This document shows, piece after piece, positions 6,114 through 13,411 of a DNA stretch of 13,563 nt. The position numbers and the translations under genes were made by a program. Location of the stretch: contig JAFQEB010000029.1 in the NCBI GenBank assembly GCA_017399225.1, positions 1 through 13,563 of the forward strand, written 5' to 3'. The notes under the pieces were generated by a model. That model saw nothing but the letters and a program-made list of their open reading frames with translations, did no database searches and was not told where the DNA came from. This DNA is from Clostridia bacterium (GTDB taxonomy: Bacteria > Bacillota_A > Clostridia > Christensenellales > Aristaeellaceae). How positions within the stretch are numbered: the first letter of the stretch is position 1; every line of letters starts with the position of its first letter.

Positions 6114-7568
6114 ATGCGTAAAGTGAAGCTGCTGGCCCTGCTGCTGGCGCTGCTGATGCTGCTGTGCAGCTGCGGCGTCAACGAGGCCGACCAGATGAAC
6201 CGCGAGGTCGTGCGCGTGGGCAATGCCGCCTACACCATGGCCGACCTGACTGCCATGGAGAAGGAACTGCGGGATTATTATGACGCCATGGGCCAGATGT
6301 ACCTGATGTACTATGGCTTCAACCCCATGTCCTACACGGATGAGGACATCCGCACCGAGGCGGCCAACAACCTTGCCACCCAGGCCGTGATGCTGGACAA
6401 GGCCCAGAGCATGGGCCTGGACAAGATCACGGAGGAGGAGTCCGCCCAGGCTGCCGCTCAGGCGAACGAGGCCTGGCAGGGCTACCTGACCAGCTATGAG
6501 GCCAATGTGACCGTGGCGGAAGACGCAACGGCGGAGGAGAAGCGTGCGGCGGTCGAGGCGGCCCTGGCTGCCGACGGCATCACCTATGCGACCCTGCTGA
6601 AGACTGCCCGGGAGATGGTGATCCTGGACAAGCTCCAGGCCGAGATCGTGAAGGACGTCAAGACCACCGAGGAGGAGTTCGTCGCCGCCTTTAACGAGAA
6701 GGTCGCCGCCGAGAAGGCGGAGTACGCCGAGGATCTCTCCGGCTACGGCGTGGCGGTGCTCAATGGCGAAGCCCCCTACTACACCCCTGCCGGCTACCGC
6801 TACGTCAAGCAGATCCTGATCCAGTACAAGGATGAGGACACGCAGCTGCTCAGCAACATCGACAATGCCCTCTACACCGCCGAAACGACCCTGAGCACCG
6901 CCCATGCGGACGCCACGGCGCTGCTGGGCGAGGATGCCGACCTGGATGCGCTGGCGGCACAGGTCAATGTGACCCTCAATGAGGTGACCGACCCCACCGT
7001 GGTGACGGTCAAGGAGACCACGACGGCCTTCACCGATCCCATGGGCGAGGATATCGCTGCGGCGATCAAGGCTCTGGCCGAGGCCCGCGCCATCGTGGCG
7101 GCCTATGAGGAGCAGCAGAAGCTGGCCGTGCAGAATGCCCTGGCCAACATTGCCCCCGAGGCGGACGAGGTGCTCACCCGCCTGGAGGCCGGCGAGGACT
7201 GGGATACCCTGGCGGCCCAGTTCAACGATGATCCCGGCATGATGGCAGGTCAGCCCACCGCCGAGACCGGCTACCCCGTCTGCGAGGGCTTCTACTACTT
7301 CGATGCGGCCTTTGTGGAGGCGGCCATGGCCATCCCTGCCGTGGGCCAGTGGAGCGACAAGACCGTGGGCGAGACCTACGGCTACTACATCATCCAGTAC
7401 ACCTCCGACGCTGTGGAGGGCGAGGTGGACAAGGAGTCCGTGCGCGATGCCCTGACGGAAGAGCTGCAGACCACCAAGGAGCAGAATGTCTTCAGCGCCG
7501 CGCTGGATCAGTGGATCGCCGCGGCCCAGAAGCGTATGCTGATCAACTACGACCTGCTGTGGAACTGA
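6114..7568 (+). CDS. PrsA/SurA-like foldase lipoprotein with interrupted parvulin domain
   Basis: Predicted extracytoplasmic lipoprotein that helps exported proteins fold. Residues 1-20 form a lipoprotein signal with lipobox LCSC and modified C20. A SurA/PrsA N-terminal helical region follows (about 30-225), rich in Ala and Glu. The parvulin-like domain begins at YRYVKQILI (228-236), is broken by about 105 residues of mostly helical sequence, and resumes at EVLTRLEAGEDWDTLAAQFN (about 352-371), then GYYIIQY. At the position of the catalytic His of HILV, this protein has Q233, so proline isomerase activity is doubtful and a chaperone role more likely. ATG 6114 is chosen for GGGAGAG at 6100-6106 and the signal sequence. 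It has its own promoter and a strong hairpin 18 bases after the stop. Confidence is high for a lipoprotein and moderate for the exact family. Confidence 0.85.
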   Translation: MRKVKLLALLLALLMLLCSCGVNEADQMNREVVRVGNAAYTMADLTAMEKELRDYYDAMGQMYLMYYGFNPMSYTDEDIRTEAANNLATQAVMLDKAQSMGLDKITEEESAQAAAQANEAWQGYLTSYEANVTVAEDATAEEKRAAVEAALAADGITYATLLKTAREMVILDKLQAEIVKDVKTTEEEFVAAFNEKVAAEKAEYAEDLSGYGVAVLNGEAPYYTPAGYRYVKQILIQYKDEDTQLLSNIDNALYTAETTLSTAHADATALLGEDADLDALAAQVNVTLNEVTDPTVVTVKETTTAFTDPMGEDIAAAIKALAEARAIVAAYEEQQKLAVQNALANIAPEADEVLTRLEAGEDWDTLAAQFNDDPGMMAGQPTAETGYPVCEGFYYFDAAFVEAAMAIPAVGQWSDKTVGETYGYYIIQYTSDAVEGEVDKESVRDALTEELQTTKEQNVFSAALDQWIAAAQKRMLINYDLLWN

Positions 7569-7586
7569 TCCGTTCCATGATAAAAT

Positions 7587-7628
7587 GCGGAGACCGGTGA
7601 AATGCCGGTCTCCGCTTAGTTTGTCAAA
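7587..7628 (+). terminator. Bidirectional terminator hairpin, copy 1 of a repeat
   Basis: GCGGAGACCGG (7587-7597) pairs perfectly with CCGGTCTCCGC (7605-7615), 11 pairs. It is followed on the plus strand by TTAGTTTGTCAA and on the minus strand by ATTTTATC. It lies between the convergent foldase gene (plus) and sensor kinase gene (minus) and can serve both. A nearly identical hairpin with the same inner sequence GGTGAAATGCC and a downstream TTTGTCAA is present at 13364-13411. Confidence 0.8.
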
Positions 7629-7758
7629 AAAGTTCAATTATGTGTCTTCGGGAAAGACGATACTGCACGTCGTCGACGCGCTGTGCGAAAAAGGTCTCCC
7701 GTTTCCATGACCGGCGATCCATCGGGAGCCTGCGAGGATCTTCCTTTGCACGGCACGA

Positions 7759-9060
7759 TCAATAGCAGATGATGCTGGCCTCGACATAGCGGCCCGTGGG
7801 ATAGATGTTGAACAGGGTCTTGCGACTCTTATGCAGGAGCTTCCGGACGCTTGCGAGACCCAGGCCGTTGTGGTCTGGCTTGGTGCTGGGCATTGGGACG
7901 GTGAAAATGGGCGGCTCGCCATCGCGGTAGGTATTGCGGATGGTCAGCGACAGCGCCTTGCCGGCGTTACGGGCCTCGAAGGATACATGGGGTGCGGAGG
8001 CTTCCTGTGCGGCCTCCAGCGCGTTGTCGAGCAGGCAGCCCAGGACTACGGTCATATCCACATCGGACAGAGCGTGCCAGTGCACATCGTCCTCTACGGT
8101 GATGTAGAAGGGGATGCCCTTGGCATTGGCCTCCTGTACCTTGTTGAGCAGCAGGGAGCTGATGGCGACGGAGGGGATACGCTTGAGTGCGACCACATTA
8201 TCGTTGTTGATGACCTGGCAGGCTTCGACCATGTGCTTGTAATAGGCGTTCAACTCGTCAAGATTGTCGCGCAGCAGCAGGCCCTGCAGGCCGTAGAGCA
8301 TGTTGGCAATGTTGTGGCGGAACACCCGCGTCTCCTGCAAAAGAAGCTGCTGGAGGGATTGCTGGTACAGGAGCGTGTTGTTCTCCTGAAGCTGCCGGAA
8401 GTGGCGGATATCCTGAATGACATACGTGATGCCAATGCCCAGCAGCAAGGCGATGACGATGAAATCGGGGAGAACCTGGCGGAGACGCTCGAGCTGATTG
8501 TTCCCATCCACTCGCAGGAGGGCCAGCATGAACAGCACGCCGATGATCGTGAGCATCAGCATCGGACGGAGGATGAAGCCCAGCCCGCGCAGCTTGGAAA
8601 CCCGCTGCAGCAGGTGCGAGCCGCCCCGCCACAGCAGAGCGTTGAGCACCATGAACAGGCTGCAGAGGAGCTGCAAGAAATAGGTTTTATCCGAGGAGGC
8701 ATAGCGCATCTCAGCGACGTCGGCGGGGGTGGAGATGTTCAAGGTGACGATCCCGGCGATAACGTCTCCGGTGAACGTGACCAGCAGCATGATAAAGGTG
8801 TTCAGCAGCAGCCGCTGTCCGCGGAAACGGTGTACGACCATGAACACCAATAGAATACAGCAGGTGATCAGCAGGAGCTTGTAGGGGGAATCGGGGCCCA
8901 GCGCATTGGCGGCCAGGAACCCTTCAACATAGTAGAGAAAGAAGGCCAGGAGCATTCTGCGGGGGGATAGCTTATCGCCAGTGATGATCCGGCTGCAAAG
9001 AATGAAGGCGACGCATACCGGGAGGAAGGCGGTGAAGACTCGATAGCTCCATTCAATCAT
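7759..9060 (-). CDS. AgrC-like GHKL sensor histidine kinase
   Basis: Membrane sensor kinase of the AgrC/HPK10 type, which usually detects a secreted peptide and phosphorylates a LytTR regulator. Of 433 residues the first 220 hold six or seven hydrophobic spans (near 6-24, 35-53, 61-77, 84-108, 127-143, 162-183 and 199-217). The phosphoacceptor is H249 in ETRVFRHNIANML, close to the FRHD of AgrC. The GHKL ATPase domain shows LLDNALEAAQ (N346) and DHNGLGLASVRKLL (396-409). ATG 9060 follows GGAGGT (9070-9065) by four bases and overlaps the regulator stop by 8 bases, so the two are coupled. The inducing signal is unknown: no agrB or convincing agrD is nearby. The gene ends 144 bases from the shared terminator hairpin. 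Confidence 0.93.
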   Translation of the reverse strand: MIEWSYRVFTAFLPVCVAFILCSRIITGDKLSPRRMLLAFFLYYVEGFLAANALGPDSPYKLLLITCCILLVFMVVHRFRGQRLLLNTFIMLLVTFTGDVIAGIVTLNISTPADVAEMRYASSDKTYFLQLLCSLFMVLNALLWRGGSHLLQRVSKLRGLGFILRPMLMLTIIGVLFMLALLRVDGNNQLERLRQVLPDFIVIALLLGIGITYVIQDIRHFRQLQENNTLLYQQSLQQLLLQETRVFRHNIANMLYGLQGLLLRDNLDELNAYYKHMVEACQVINNDNVVALKRIPSVAISSLLLNKVQEANAKGIPFYITVEDDVHWHALSDVDMTVVLGCLLDNALEAAQEASAPHVSFEARNAGKALSLTIRNTYRDGEPPIFTVPMPSTKPDHNGLGLASVRKLLHKSRKTLFNIYPTGRYVEASIICY

Positions 9061-9781
9061 GCGGACCTCCGATGGCCGCTACGGCAGCCCGCAGCGCGGT
9101 GATGCGGCGGCGTGCGATGGGTAGACGTTCGCCGTTGCAGACCGTCAGCTGATCGGTTCCCCAGTCGAAATCAACGATCCGTGAGATGTTGACGATATAG
9201 CTGCGGTGGCACATGACGAAGCAGTCCTGCGGCAAGCGTGCCATCAGGTGGGCGAAGCTCTCGCGCCACACCAGGGAGCTGCCGTCAGCCCGGTGCAGCC
9301 AGGAATCGAAGCCGTCGCGGCTGAAATACAGGATCTCCGACATGGGAAGCTGCAAAAGCCTGCCGCCTATGTCCACCTGCAGGAGCCTTGCACCCTGCTG
9401 TAGGGTGTGCCTGCGCATCAGCGCTGACATGCAGCCCTCCAGCTGCTCTGCGGTCCAGGGCTTGAGCAGATAGTCGAAGGCATGTGTGTGCAGGCAGCTC
9501 ATGGCGTACTGCGGATGGGCGGTCACGTAGATGATGTAGGATTCGAAGGCGTTCTCGTGGATCGTATCGCTCAGACGGAGGCTGTTGTCGCCGTCCAACT
9601 CGATATCCAGAAAATAGACCGTCGGCTCTGTGCTGGTCTTGGCGTAGGAGATCACCTCGCTTGCACAGGTGGCGGTCAGGGCGATCCTGCCGCCCCAGCC
9701 TTTGCGGCGGCATAGTGTGAGCAGGGCTTTTGCGAGGATCTCGTGGTGATTCTTTTCATCATCCAGAAGAACGAAATTCAC
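9053..9781 (-). CDS. AgrA-like LytTR response regulator
   Basis: DNA-binding response regulator partnered with the overlapping kinase. The receiver domain (1-115) has the acidic pair D7/D8, phosphoacceptor D59 in YFLDIELDG, T87 and the conserved K107 in LLKPW. The LytTR domain (about 133-235) has the usual ILYFSRDGFDSWLHRADG and CHRSYIVNISRIVDFDW. The start is taken as GTG 9781: the full Shine-Dalgarno AAAGGAGGT (9797-9789) overlaps an upstream in-frame GTG at 9790, leaving it no spacing, while it sits seven bases before GTG 9781. This gives 242 residues. A strong promoter lies upstream with a leader of about 24 bases. The target genes are unknown; the two-component operon itself and the large secreted protein gene upstream are the obvious candidates. 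Confidence 0.93.
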   Translation of the reverse strand: MNFVLLDDEKNHHEILAKALLTLCRRKGWGGRIALTATCASEVISYAKTSTEPTVYFLDIELDGDNSLRLSDTIHENAFESYIIYVTAHPQYAMSCLHTHAFDYLLKPWTAEQLEGCMSALMRRHTLQQGARLLQVDIGGRLLQLPMSEILYFSRDGFDSWLHRADGSSLVWRESFAHLMARLPQDCFVMCHRSYIVNISRIVDFDWGTDQLTVCNGERLPIARRRITALRAAVAAIGGPHD

Positions 9782-9811
9782 TGGGGACACCTCCTTTGTG
9801 CCTATACATGC

Positions 9812-9840
9812 ATTGTAAGGAAAGGGATGGGGAATGTCAA
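9812..9840 (-). promoter_or_regulatory. Sigma-A type promoter of the two-component operon
   Basis: On the minus strand, a perfect TTGACA (9840-9835), 17-base spacer and TACAAT (9817-9812). It sits 26 bases downstream of the terminator of the large secreted protein gene, so the two-component operon has its own transcript. Confidence 0.85.
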
Positions 9841-9865
9841 TGGGCAGGGCATATCAGGCAAGAAG

Positions 9866-9895
9866 GGCAGGCAGCGCACAAAGACGCTGCCTGCC
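9866..9895 (-). terminator. Terminator of the large secreted protein gene
   Basis: On the minus strand, GGCAGGCAGCG (9895-9885) pairs perfectly with CGCTGCCTGCC (9876-9866) over an eight-base loop, followed by CTTCTTGCC. The T-run is broken, so strength is uncertain, but its place 14 bases after the stop codon and before a new promoter supports the call. Confidence 0.7.
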
Positions 9896-9908
9896 GGGAA
9901 TATGCGCA

Positions 9909-12900
9909 TCAGTCGACGTTGAAGATGTTCAGATAGAGGTCCAGTTCATTGACCAGGTTGTAGTTGATGCGGGCGCTTCGCGTGGGGCCTTCGTTGTATT
10001 TGTTCAGCTGATTAAAGGCGTCGCGGGCTGTTTCCGCCATGCCCATGTAGAAGGTGACCATCGAGTACAGCTCGTCCAGCTCCTTGCGGGAGGGGTTCGA
10101 CAGATTGCTGGCGTAGTCGGCGGCCTGCTGCTTCATGTCCAGGGCCATCTCGTAGGCGTGGGTGAACAGGATCACGTCGTCCGTCTTTTGACCCAGGAAA
10201 ATGTCAGCGGTCGTCATGGCGATGCAGGCAACGCCCAGACCGGGAACCGTCTCGGCGGCGGCGGTGAGCAGAATATCACCGGCAACGTCAATGGCTGTTT
10301 CGGTGGCGCTGCTGATGGTGGAGGTGAGGACCTGGCAGGTATTCTCCACCCAGCCCTCGTCCAGCGCTGTTTCGGTGCGATCGATCAGCGTCCGCAGGGT
10401 GGTGCGCAGATGCGGATCGTAGTTGTCCAGGCTTTCGTAGGCGGTGTAGAGGAAGTTCAGGTGCTCATCACGGAAGGTGTGAACCATGCTCTCGTAGGAA
10501 ATGGTGACGAGGCTGTCGGAGATGATCTTGAGGGAATCCATGATCTCACTTGTGAATTTGCCGACCTTCTTGGCTGCGCCCTTGTGGCTGGCGAGAATTT
10601 CGGGGAACTTGGCGTTGTAGGTGGCCTTGTCAAATTTGGCGCCGTAGGTTTTGATGTAGTTTGCCTGGGCCAACAGCCACTCCAGGGCCTCCTCGGTGGT
10701 CGTGCATTTCTTGACGCTGTAAATGTCATAGCGATTTGACATGAAATCGATGAAACCGTTGGCCAGCTCAATGGACTCTTTGGCAATATCCTGTGCGGTG
10801 TCAGCTCTCTTGAGGTAACCGTTAATGGCCTTCAGGTCGCTTTCAAACTGCGCAAGTGCAAACTCATAGCTGTGATCAACGGACTGGGTGACGATGCCCG
10901 CCATCAGCTGCAGCTGATCGGTGGTCAGTCCGGCGTAGAGGGTGTTGACGTCATTTGCGATATGTACGCGAAGCTGTTCGATCATCATGTCATGGGGAAG
11001 ATCCTTTGCTTCCTCGCCTATAACAGTCCAGAAGATCTTTTGGCTGGCGTTAACGCCGTCGTACAGCAGGCTTTCGCCAGCCTGTCCGATGTTCCAAAGC
11101 GCACCGCAGGCATCTGCTGCCATCTGTGAGAAGTCCAGGGCGACGACGCGATCTGCGACATATACCAGGGGCGATGCGAGCGGGCCGGTCCAGTGGTCGT
11201 AGCGCTCCTTCATGAGGCCGCCCTTATCCCAGCTGTCGTTGATCATCTGTACGATGCGGTCGCGGCTGGCGCTGGAGAAGTTGACCTGCATGGAGCCGCA
11301 GACGCAGACGCCGTCGGTGTACATATGCTTGACGTCCTTGACGAAGAAATCCGTGCGACTGCGCGTCTTGCCCTCCTCGAAGCAATTGGTGCAGACCCAG
11401 TGGTCGAAATAGTCGATATAGGCGGTGTGGGTCAGGTGATCACTGGCGTTGATCTTATACCAGATCTCGCTGCTGGTTTCGCCGTTGGGCTCCTTGTTGG
11501 GATGGGTGCAGCTGATGTGGTAGTCCAGGGTAGCAATGGCAGCTTCGCCCGTGACCAGATCGTTGACTGTCACGTCGAGCAGATAGCGGTCACCGACGAA
11601 GGGGAGGGAGGCGGTGCCGGTGGCCTCAGTGTTGCCAAAGGACGTCCGCTCGCCCTGCGGGTTGGTGATGCCCCAGGCGCAGGTGTAGCTGCCGGAGCCT
11701 CCCCAGACGCTGACGCTATAGTCAAACTGGATGTAGGCGTTGGCGCTGGTCTCGAAGGGATTCTCCATAAAGCTGTGGGTCGTTTGCAGCTCGGCGGTCA
11801 GGGGCAGGTAGTTTGTCTGGCCGGCGGGGAGGATCTCCAGGGCGTTGGTCTGCGCAACGTTCAGCAGGTGACCGTTGCTGTTGTAGGACTTGACCGTCCA
11901 TACGCGATTCCGGGCAGGAACGTCCGCGCGGTAGATGCGCCGCCAGATCTTCTGCTCGCCCTGCTCGAGGATCGTCCAGGTCTCGTTCAGCGGGGTGTCC
12001 ACGTCGTTCTCGGCGCTCAGGCGTGTGACGCTCTTATGGGTGATGACTTCGATGAAGAAGTCCTCGCCCGCGACACTGTTGCCCATTGGCTTCAGCGTAG
12101 CAGAAAGGATGCTGTTGAAGCCCTCCTCCACATAGCCGCAGGGGCAGACGGGCGTTGCGTGCTCCACCAGCTCCTTTGCGGTGTAGGTGTAGTAGGTCGC
12201 GTTGCAGTGCCAGCATACCGATGCCCAGGTTTCGGATTCCTCGTGATGGGTGGTATGCTGCAGGTGATCCTTTGCCAGGCGGTAGTAGTTCGTCCTGATG
12301 AACTCAGGCGGCACGATGGAAACGTGCTGGCAGCCGCCGGTCAGGGTCTCCTCCATGTTGAAATCATAGGAGGCGTAGGCATAGATGGTGTTGGTGATGC
12401 TGTCGCGCAGCGTGGCCTCAATACGGTACGCACCGCGGGCTGCGCCCTCGGCCAGGTGGAAGTGACCGTTGGAGACGATATTGGTACCGGAAACGTACTC
12501 CTGATCGCTGGATACGATATTCCCATAGCCAGCCGTTCCGGGGGTCATGTTGATAAGGGAATATTCAATGATGTAGGAGTGCTCAACCTGCGTCACAATG
12601 CTTGCCTGAGCGGTGCAGGTGATGCCGGTTTCGGTCTCGGAGGCATCCGTCAGCTCGAGGGTAAAGACCTCGGGGGCGTTCTCGCTTTTACCGCCGTCCA
12701 GCTGAATGGAGGCCCACTGCACCTCGAGGAGCCAGCCGGTGGAATCGCGGATGACCTCGCCTGTTGCGATGATCTTCTCGCCGACATAGATGGTGATGGT
12801 GTTCTCGCCCATCTTCAGCACGCTGAGCGGTACGTCGATATAGCTGGTTTTCCATTCGTCATCGCAGCCGGTCAGCACGCCAACGAAAGTGTCGTTGACA

Positions 12901-13181
12901 TAGACCATGTCGTATTCATAGTCATGATAGGTGCTATCCCAGTCGCAGTCCCAGGAGTAGACGCCCAGGCGGCAGGACTGGGCGGGAAAGTTTTTCTCAT
13001 CCAGCGTGAAGGTCATCAGGAAGGGATAGGCGCTGCCATCGGTGACGTTGATGTAGCTGCCATCACCCACGCTGCGGCCGGTGGTGATGTTGATCAGGCT
13101 GGGTCGGAGCTCCTCGGCGCCGGCGCAGCAGCACAGCAGCACCAGAAGCAGAGCGATACAGAAGCCACGAACGGATTTCAT
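9909..13181 (-). CDS. Large secreted multidomain protein with two Cys/His modules, 1090 aa
   Basis: Exported protein of unknown function. A signal peptide spans residues 1-22 (cleavage likely after AGA). No LPxTG motif, cell-wall repeat or terminal anchor is seen, so it is released or bound by other means. Regions 25-165, 166-283 and 352-557 are rich in beta strands and look Ig- or PKD-like (for example YSVSVWGGSGSYTCAWGI at 488-505). Two modules, 284-348 and 558-628, share CxH, then DHLxHT, CxxC, a single His and CxCG, with equal spacing between the first Cys and CxxC; they could bind zinc or form disulfides. Residues 635-1090 are mostly helical, with a hydrophobic stretch at about 963-997. 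ATG 13181 has AAAGGAGG (13195-13188) and a strong promoter. The neighbours are an IS30 remnant upstream and an AgrA/AgrC-like system downstream. Confidence 0.9.
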   Translation of the reverse strand: MKSVRGFCIALLLVLLCCCAGAEELRPSLINITTGRSVGDGSYINVTDGSAYPFLMTFTLDEKNFPAQSCRLGVYSWDCDWDSTYHDYEYDMVYVNDTFVGVLTGCDDEWKTSYIDVPLSVLKMGENTITIYVGEKIIATGEVIRDSTGWLLEVQWASIQLDGGKSENAPEVFTLELTDASETETGITCTAQASIVTQVEHSYIIEYSLINMTPGTAGYGNIVSSDQEYVSGTNIVSNGHFHLAEGAARGAYRIEATLRDSITNTIYAYASYDFNMEETLTGGCQHVSIVPPEFIRTNYYRLAKDHLQHTTHHEESETWASVCWHCNATYYTYTAKELVEHATPVCPCGYVEEGFNSILSATLKPMGNSVAGEDFFIEVITHKSVTRLSAENDVDTPLNETWTILEQGEQKIWRRIYRADVPARNRVWTVKSYNSNGHLLNVAQTNALEILPAGQTNYLPLTAELQTTHSFMENPFETSANAYIQFDYSVSVWGGSGSYTCAWGITNPQGERTSFGNTEATGTASLPFVGDRYLLDVTVNDLVTGEAAIATLDYHISCTHPNKEPNGETSSEIWYKINASDHLTHTAYIDYFDHWVCTNCFEEGKTRSRTDFFVKDVKHMYTDGVCVCGSMQVNFSSASRDRIVQMINDSWDKGGLMKERYDHWTGPLASPLVYVADRVVALDFSQMAADACGALWNIGQAGESLLYDGVNASQKIFWTVIGEEAKDLPHDMMIEQLRVHIANDVNTLYAGLTTDQLQLMAGIVTQSVDHSYEFALAQFESDLKAINGYLKRADTAQDIAKESIELANGFIDFMSNRYDIYSVKKCTTTEEALEWLLAQANYIKTYGAKFDKATYNAKFPEILASHKGAAKKVGKFTSEIMDSLKIISDSLVTISYESMVHTFRDEHLNFLYTAYESLDNYDPHLRTTLRTLIDRTETALDEGWVENTCQVLTSTISSATETAIDVAGDILLTAAAETVPGLGVACIAMTTADIFLGQKTDDVILFTHAYEMALDMKQQAADYASNLSNPSRKELDELYSMVTFYMGMAETARDAFNQLNKYNEGPTRSARINYNLVNELDLYLNIFNVD

Positions 13182-13230
13182 GGAATTCCTCCTTTAGGTA
13201 TAGGGTTGTAGAACACGTCTTGTATCCTAT

Positions 13231-13259
13231 ATTATATACCTCGCCAAAGTGCCGGTCAA
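13231..13259 (-). promoter_or_regulatory. Sigma-A type promoter of the large secreted protein gene
   Basis: On the minus strand, TTGACC (13259-13254), a 17-base spacer and a perfect TATAAT (13236-13231). The leader is about 43 bases and ends in AAAGGAGG. The -35 box lies between two CCGGT direct repeats nine bases apart on the plus strand (13252-13256 and 13261-13265), a possible regulator site. Confidence 0.85.
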
Positions 13260-13363
13260 ACCGGTTATGTCCACCTGCGCGCCGCTTGTTGCAGTGGCTG
13301 CCGCCCTCCTGTGCAGACCCTATGCGGTGCAGATACGGCCGGCGGCGTAAAAGTGGGCAGAAA

Positions 13364-13411
13364 AACGCGGAGGCCGGTGAAATGCCGGTCTCCGCGTTCG
13401 TGTTTGTCAAC
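13364..13411. repeat. Hairpin repeat, copy 2 of the 7587 element
   Basis: AACGCGGAGGCCGG (13364-13377) pairs with CCGGTCTCCGCGTT (13385-13398), 14 pairs with one G-T wobble, loop TGAAATG, followed by CGTGTTTGTCAA. The inner 29 bases differ from copy 1 at a single position, where A is replaced by G opposite T, keeping the stem intact. It lies between the IS30 transposase end and the promoter of the secreted protein gene and probably terminates transcription coming from the insertion sequence. Confidence 0.75.

Noticed and set aside
6003..7637. 544-codon open frame on the minus strand opposite the foldase gene
   Set aside because: His/Gly/Leu-rich shadow; the plus-strand gene has a lipobox, promoter and family motifs.
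7831..8853. 340-codon open frame on the plus strand opposite the sensor kinase
   Set aside because: No family features, and the kinase motifs on the other strand are unambiguous.
11193..13211. 672-codon open frame on the plus strand opposite the secreted protein gene
   Set aside because: It is rich in Val, Gly, Ala and Asp in the way of an antisense shadow of a GC-rich gene, has no family features, and the minus-strand gene has signal peptide, promoter and ribosome binding site.
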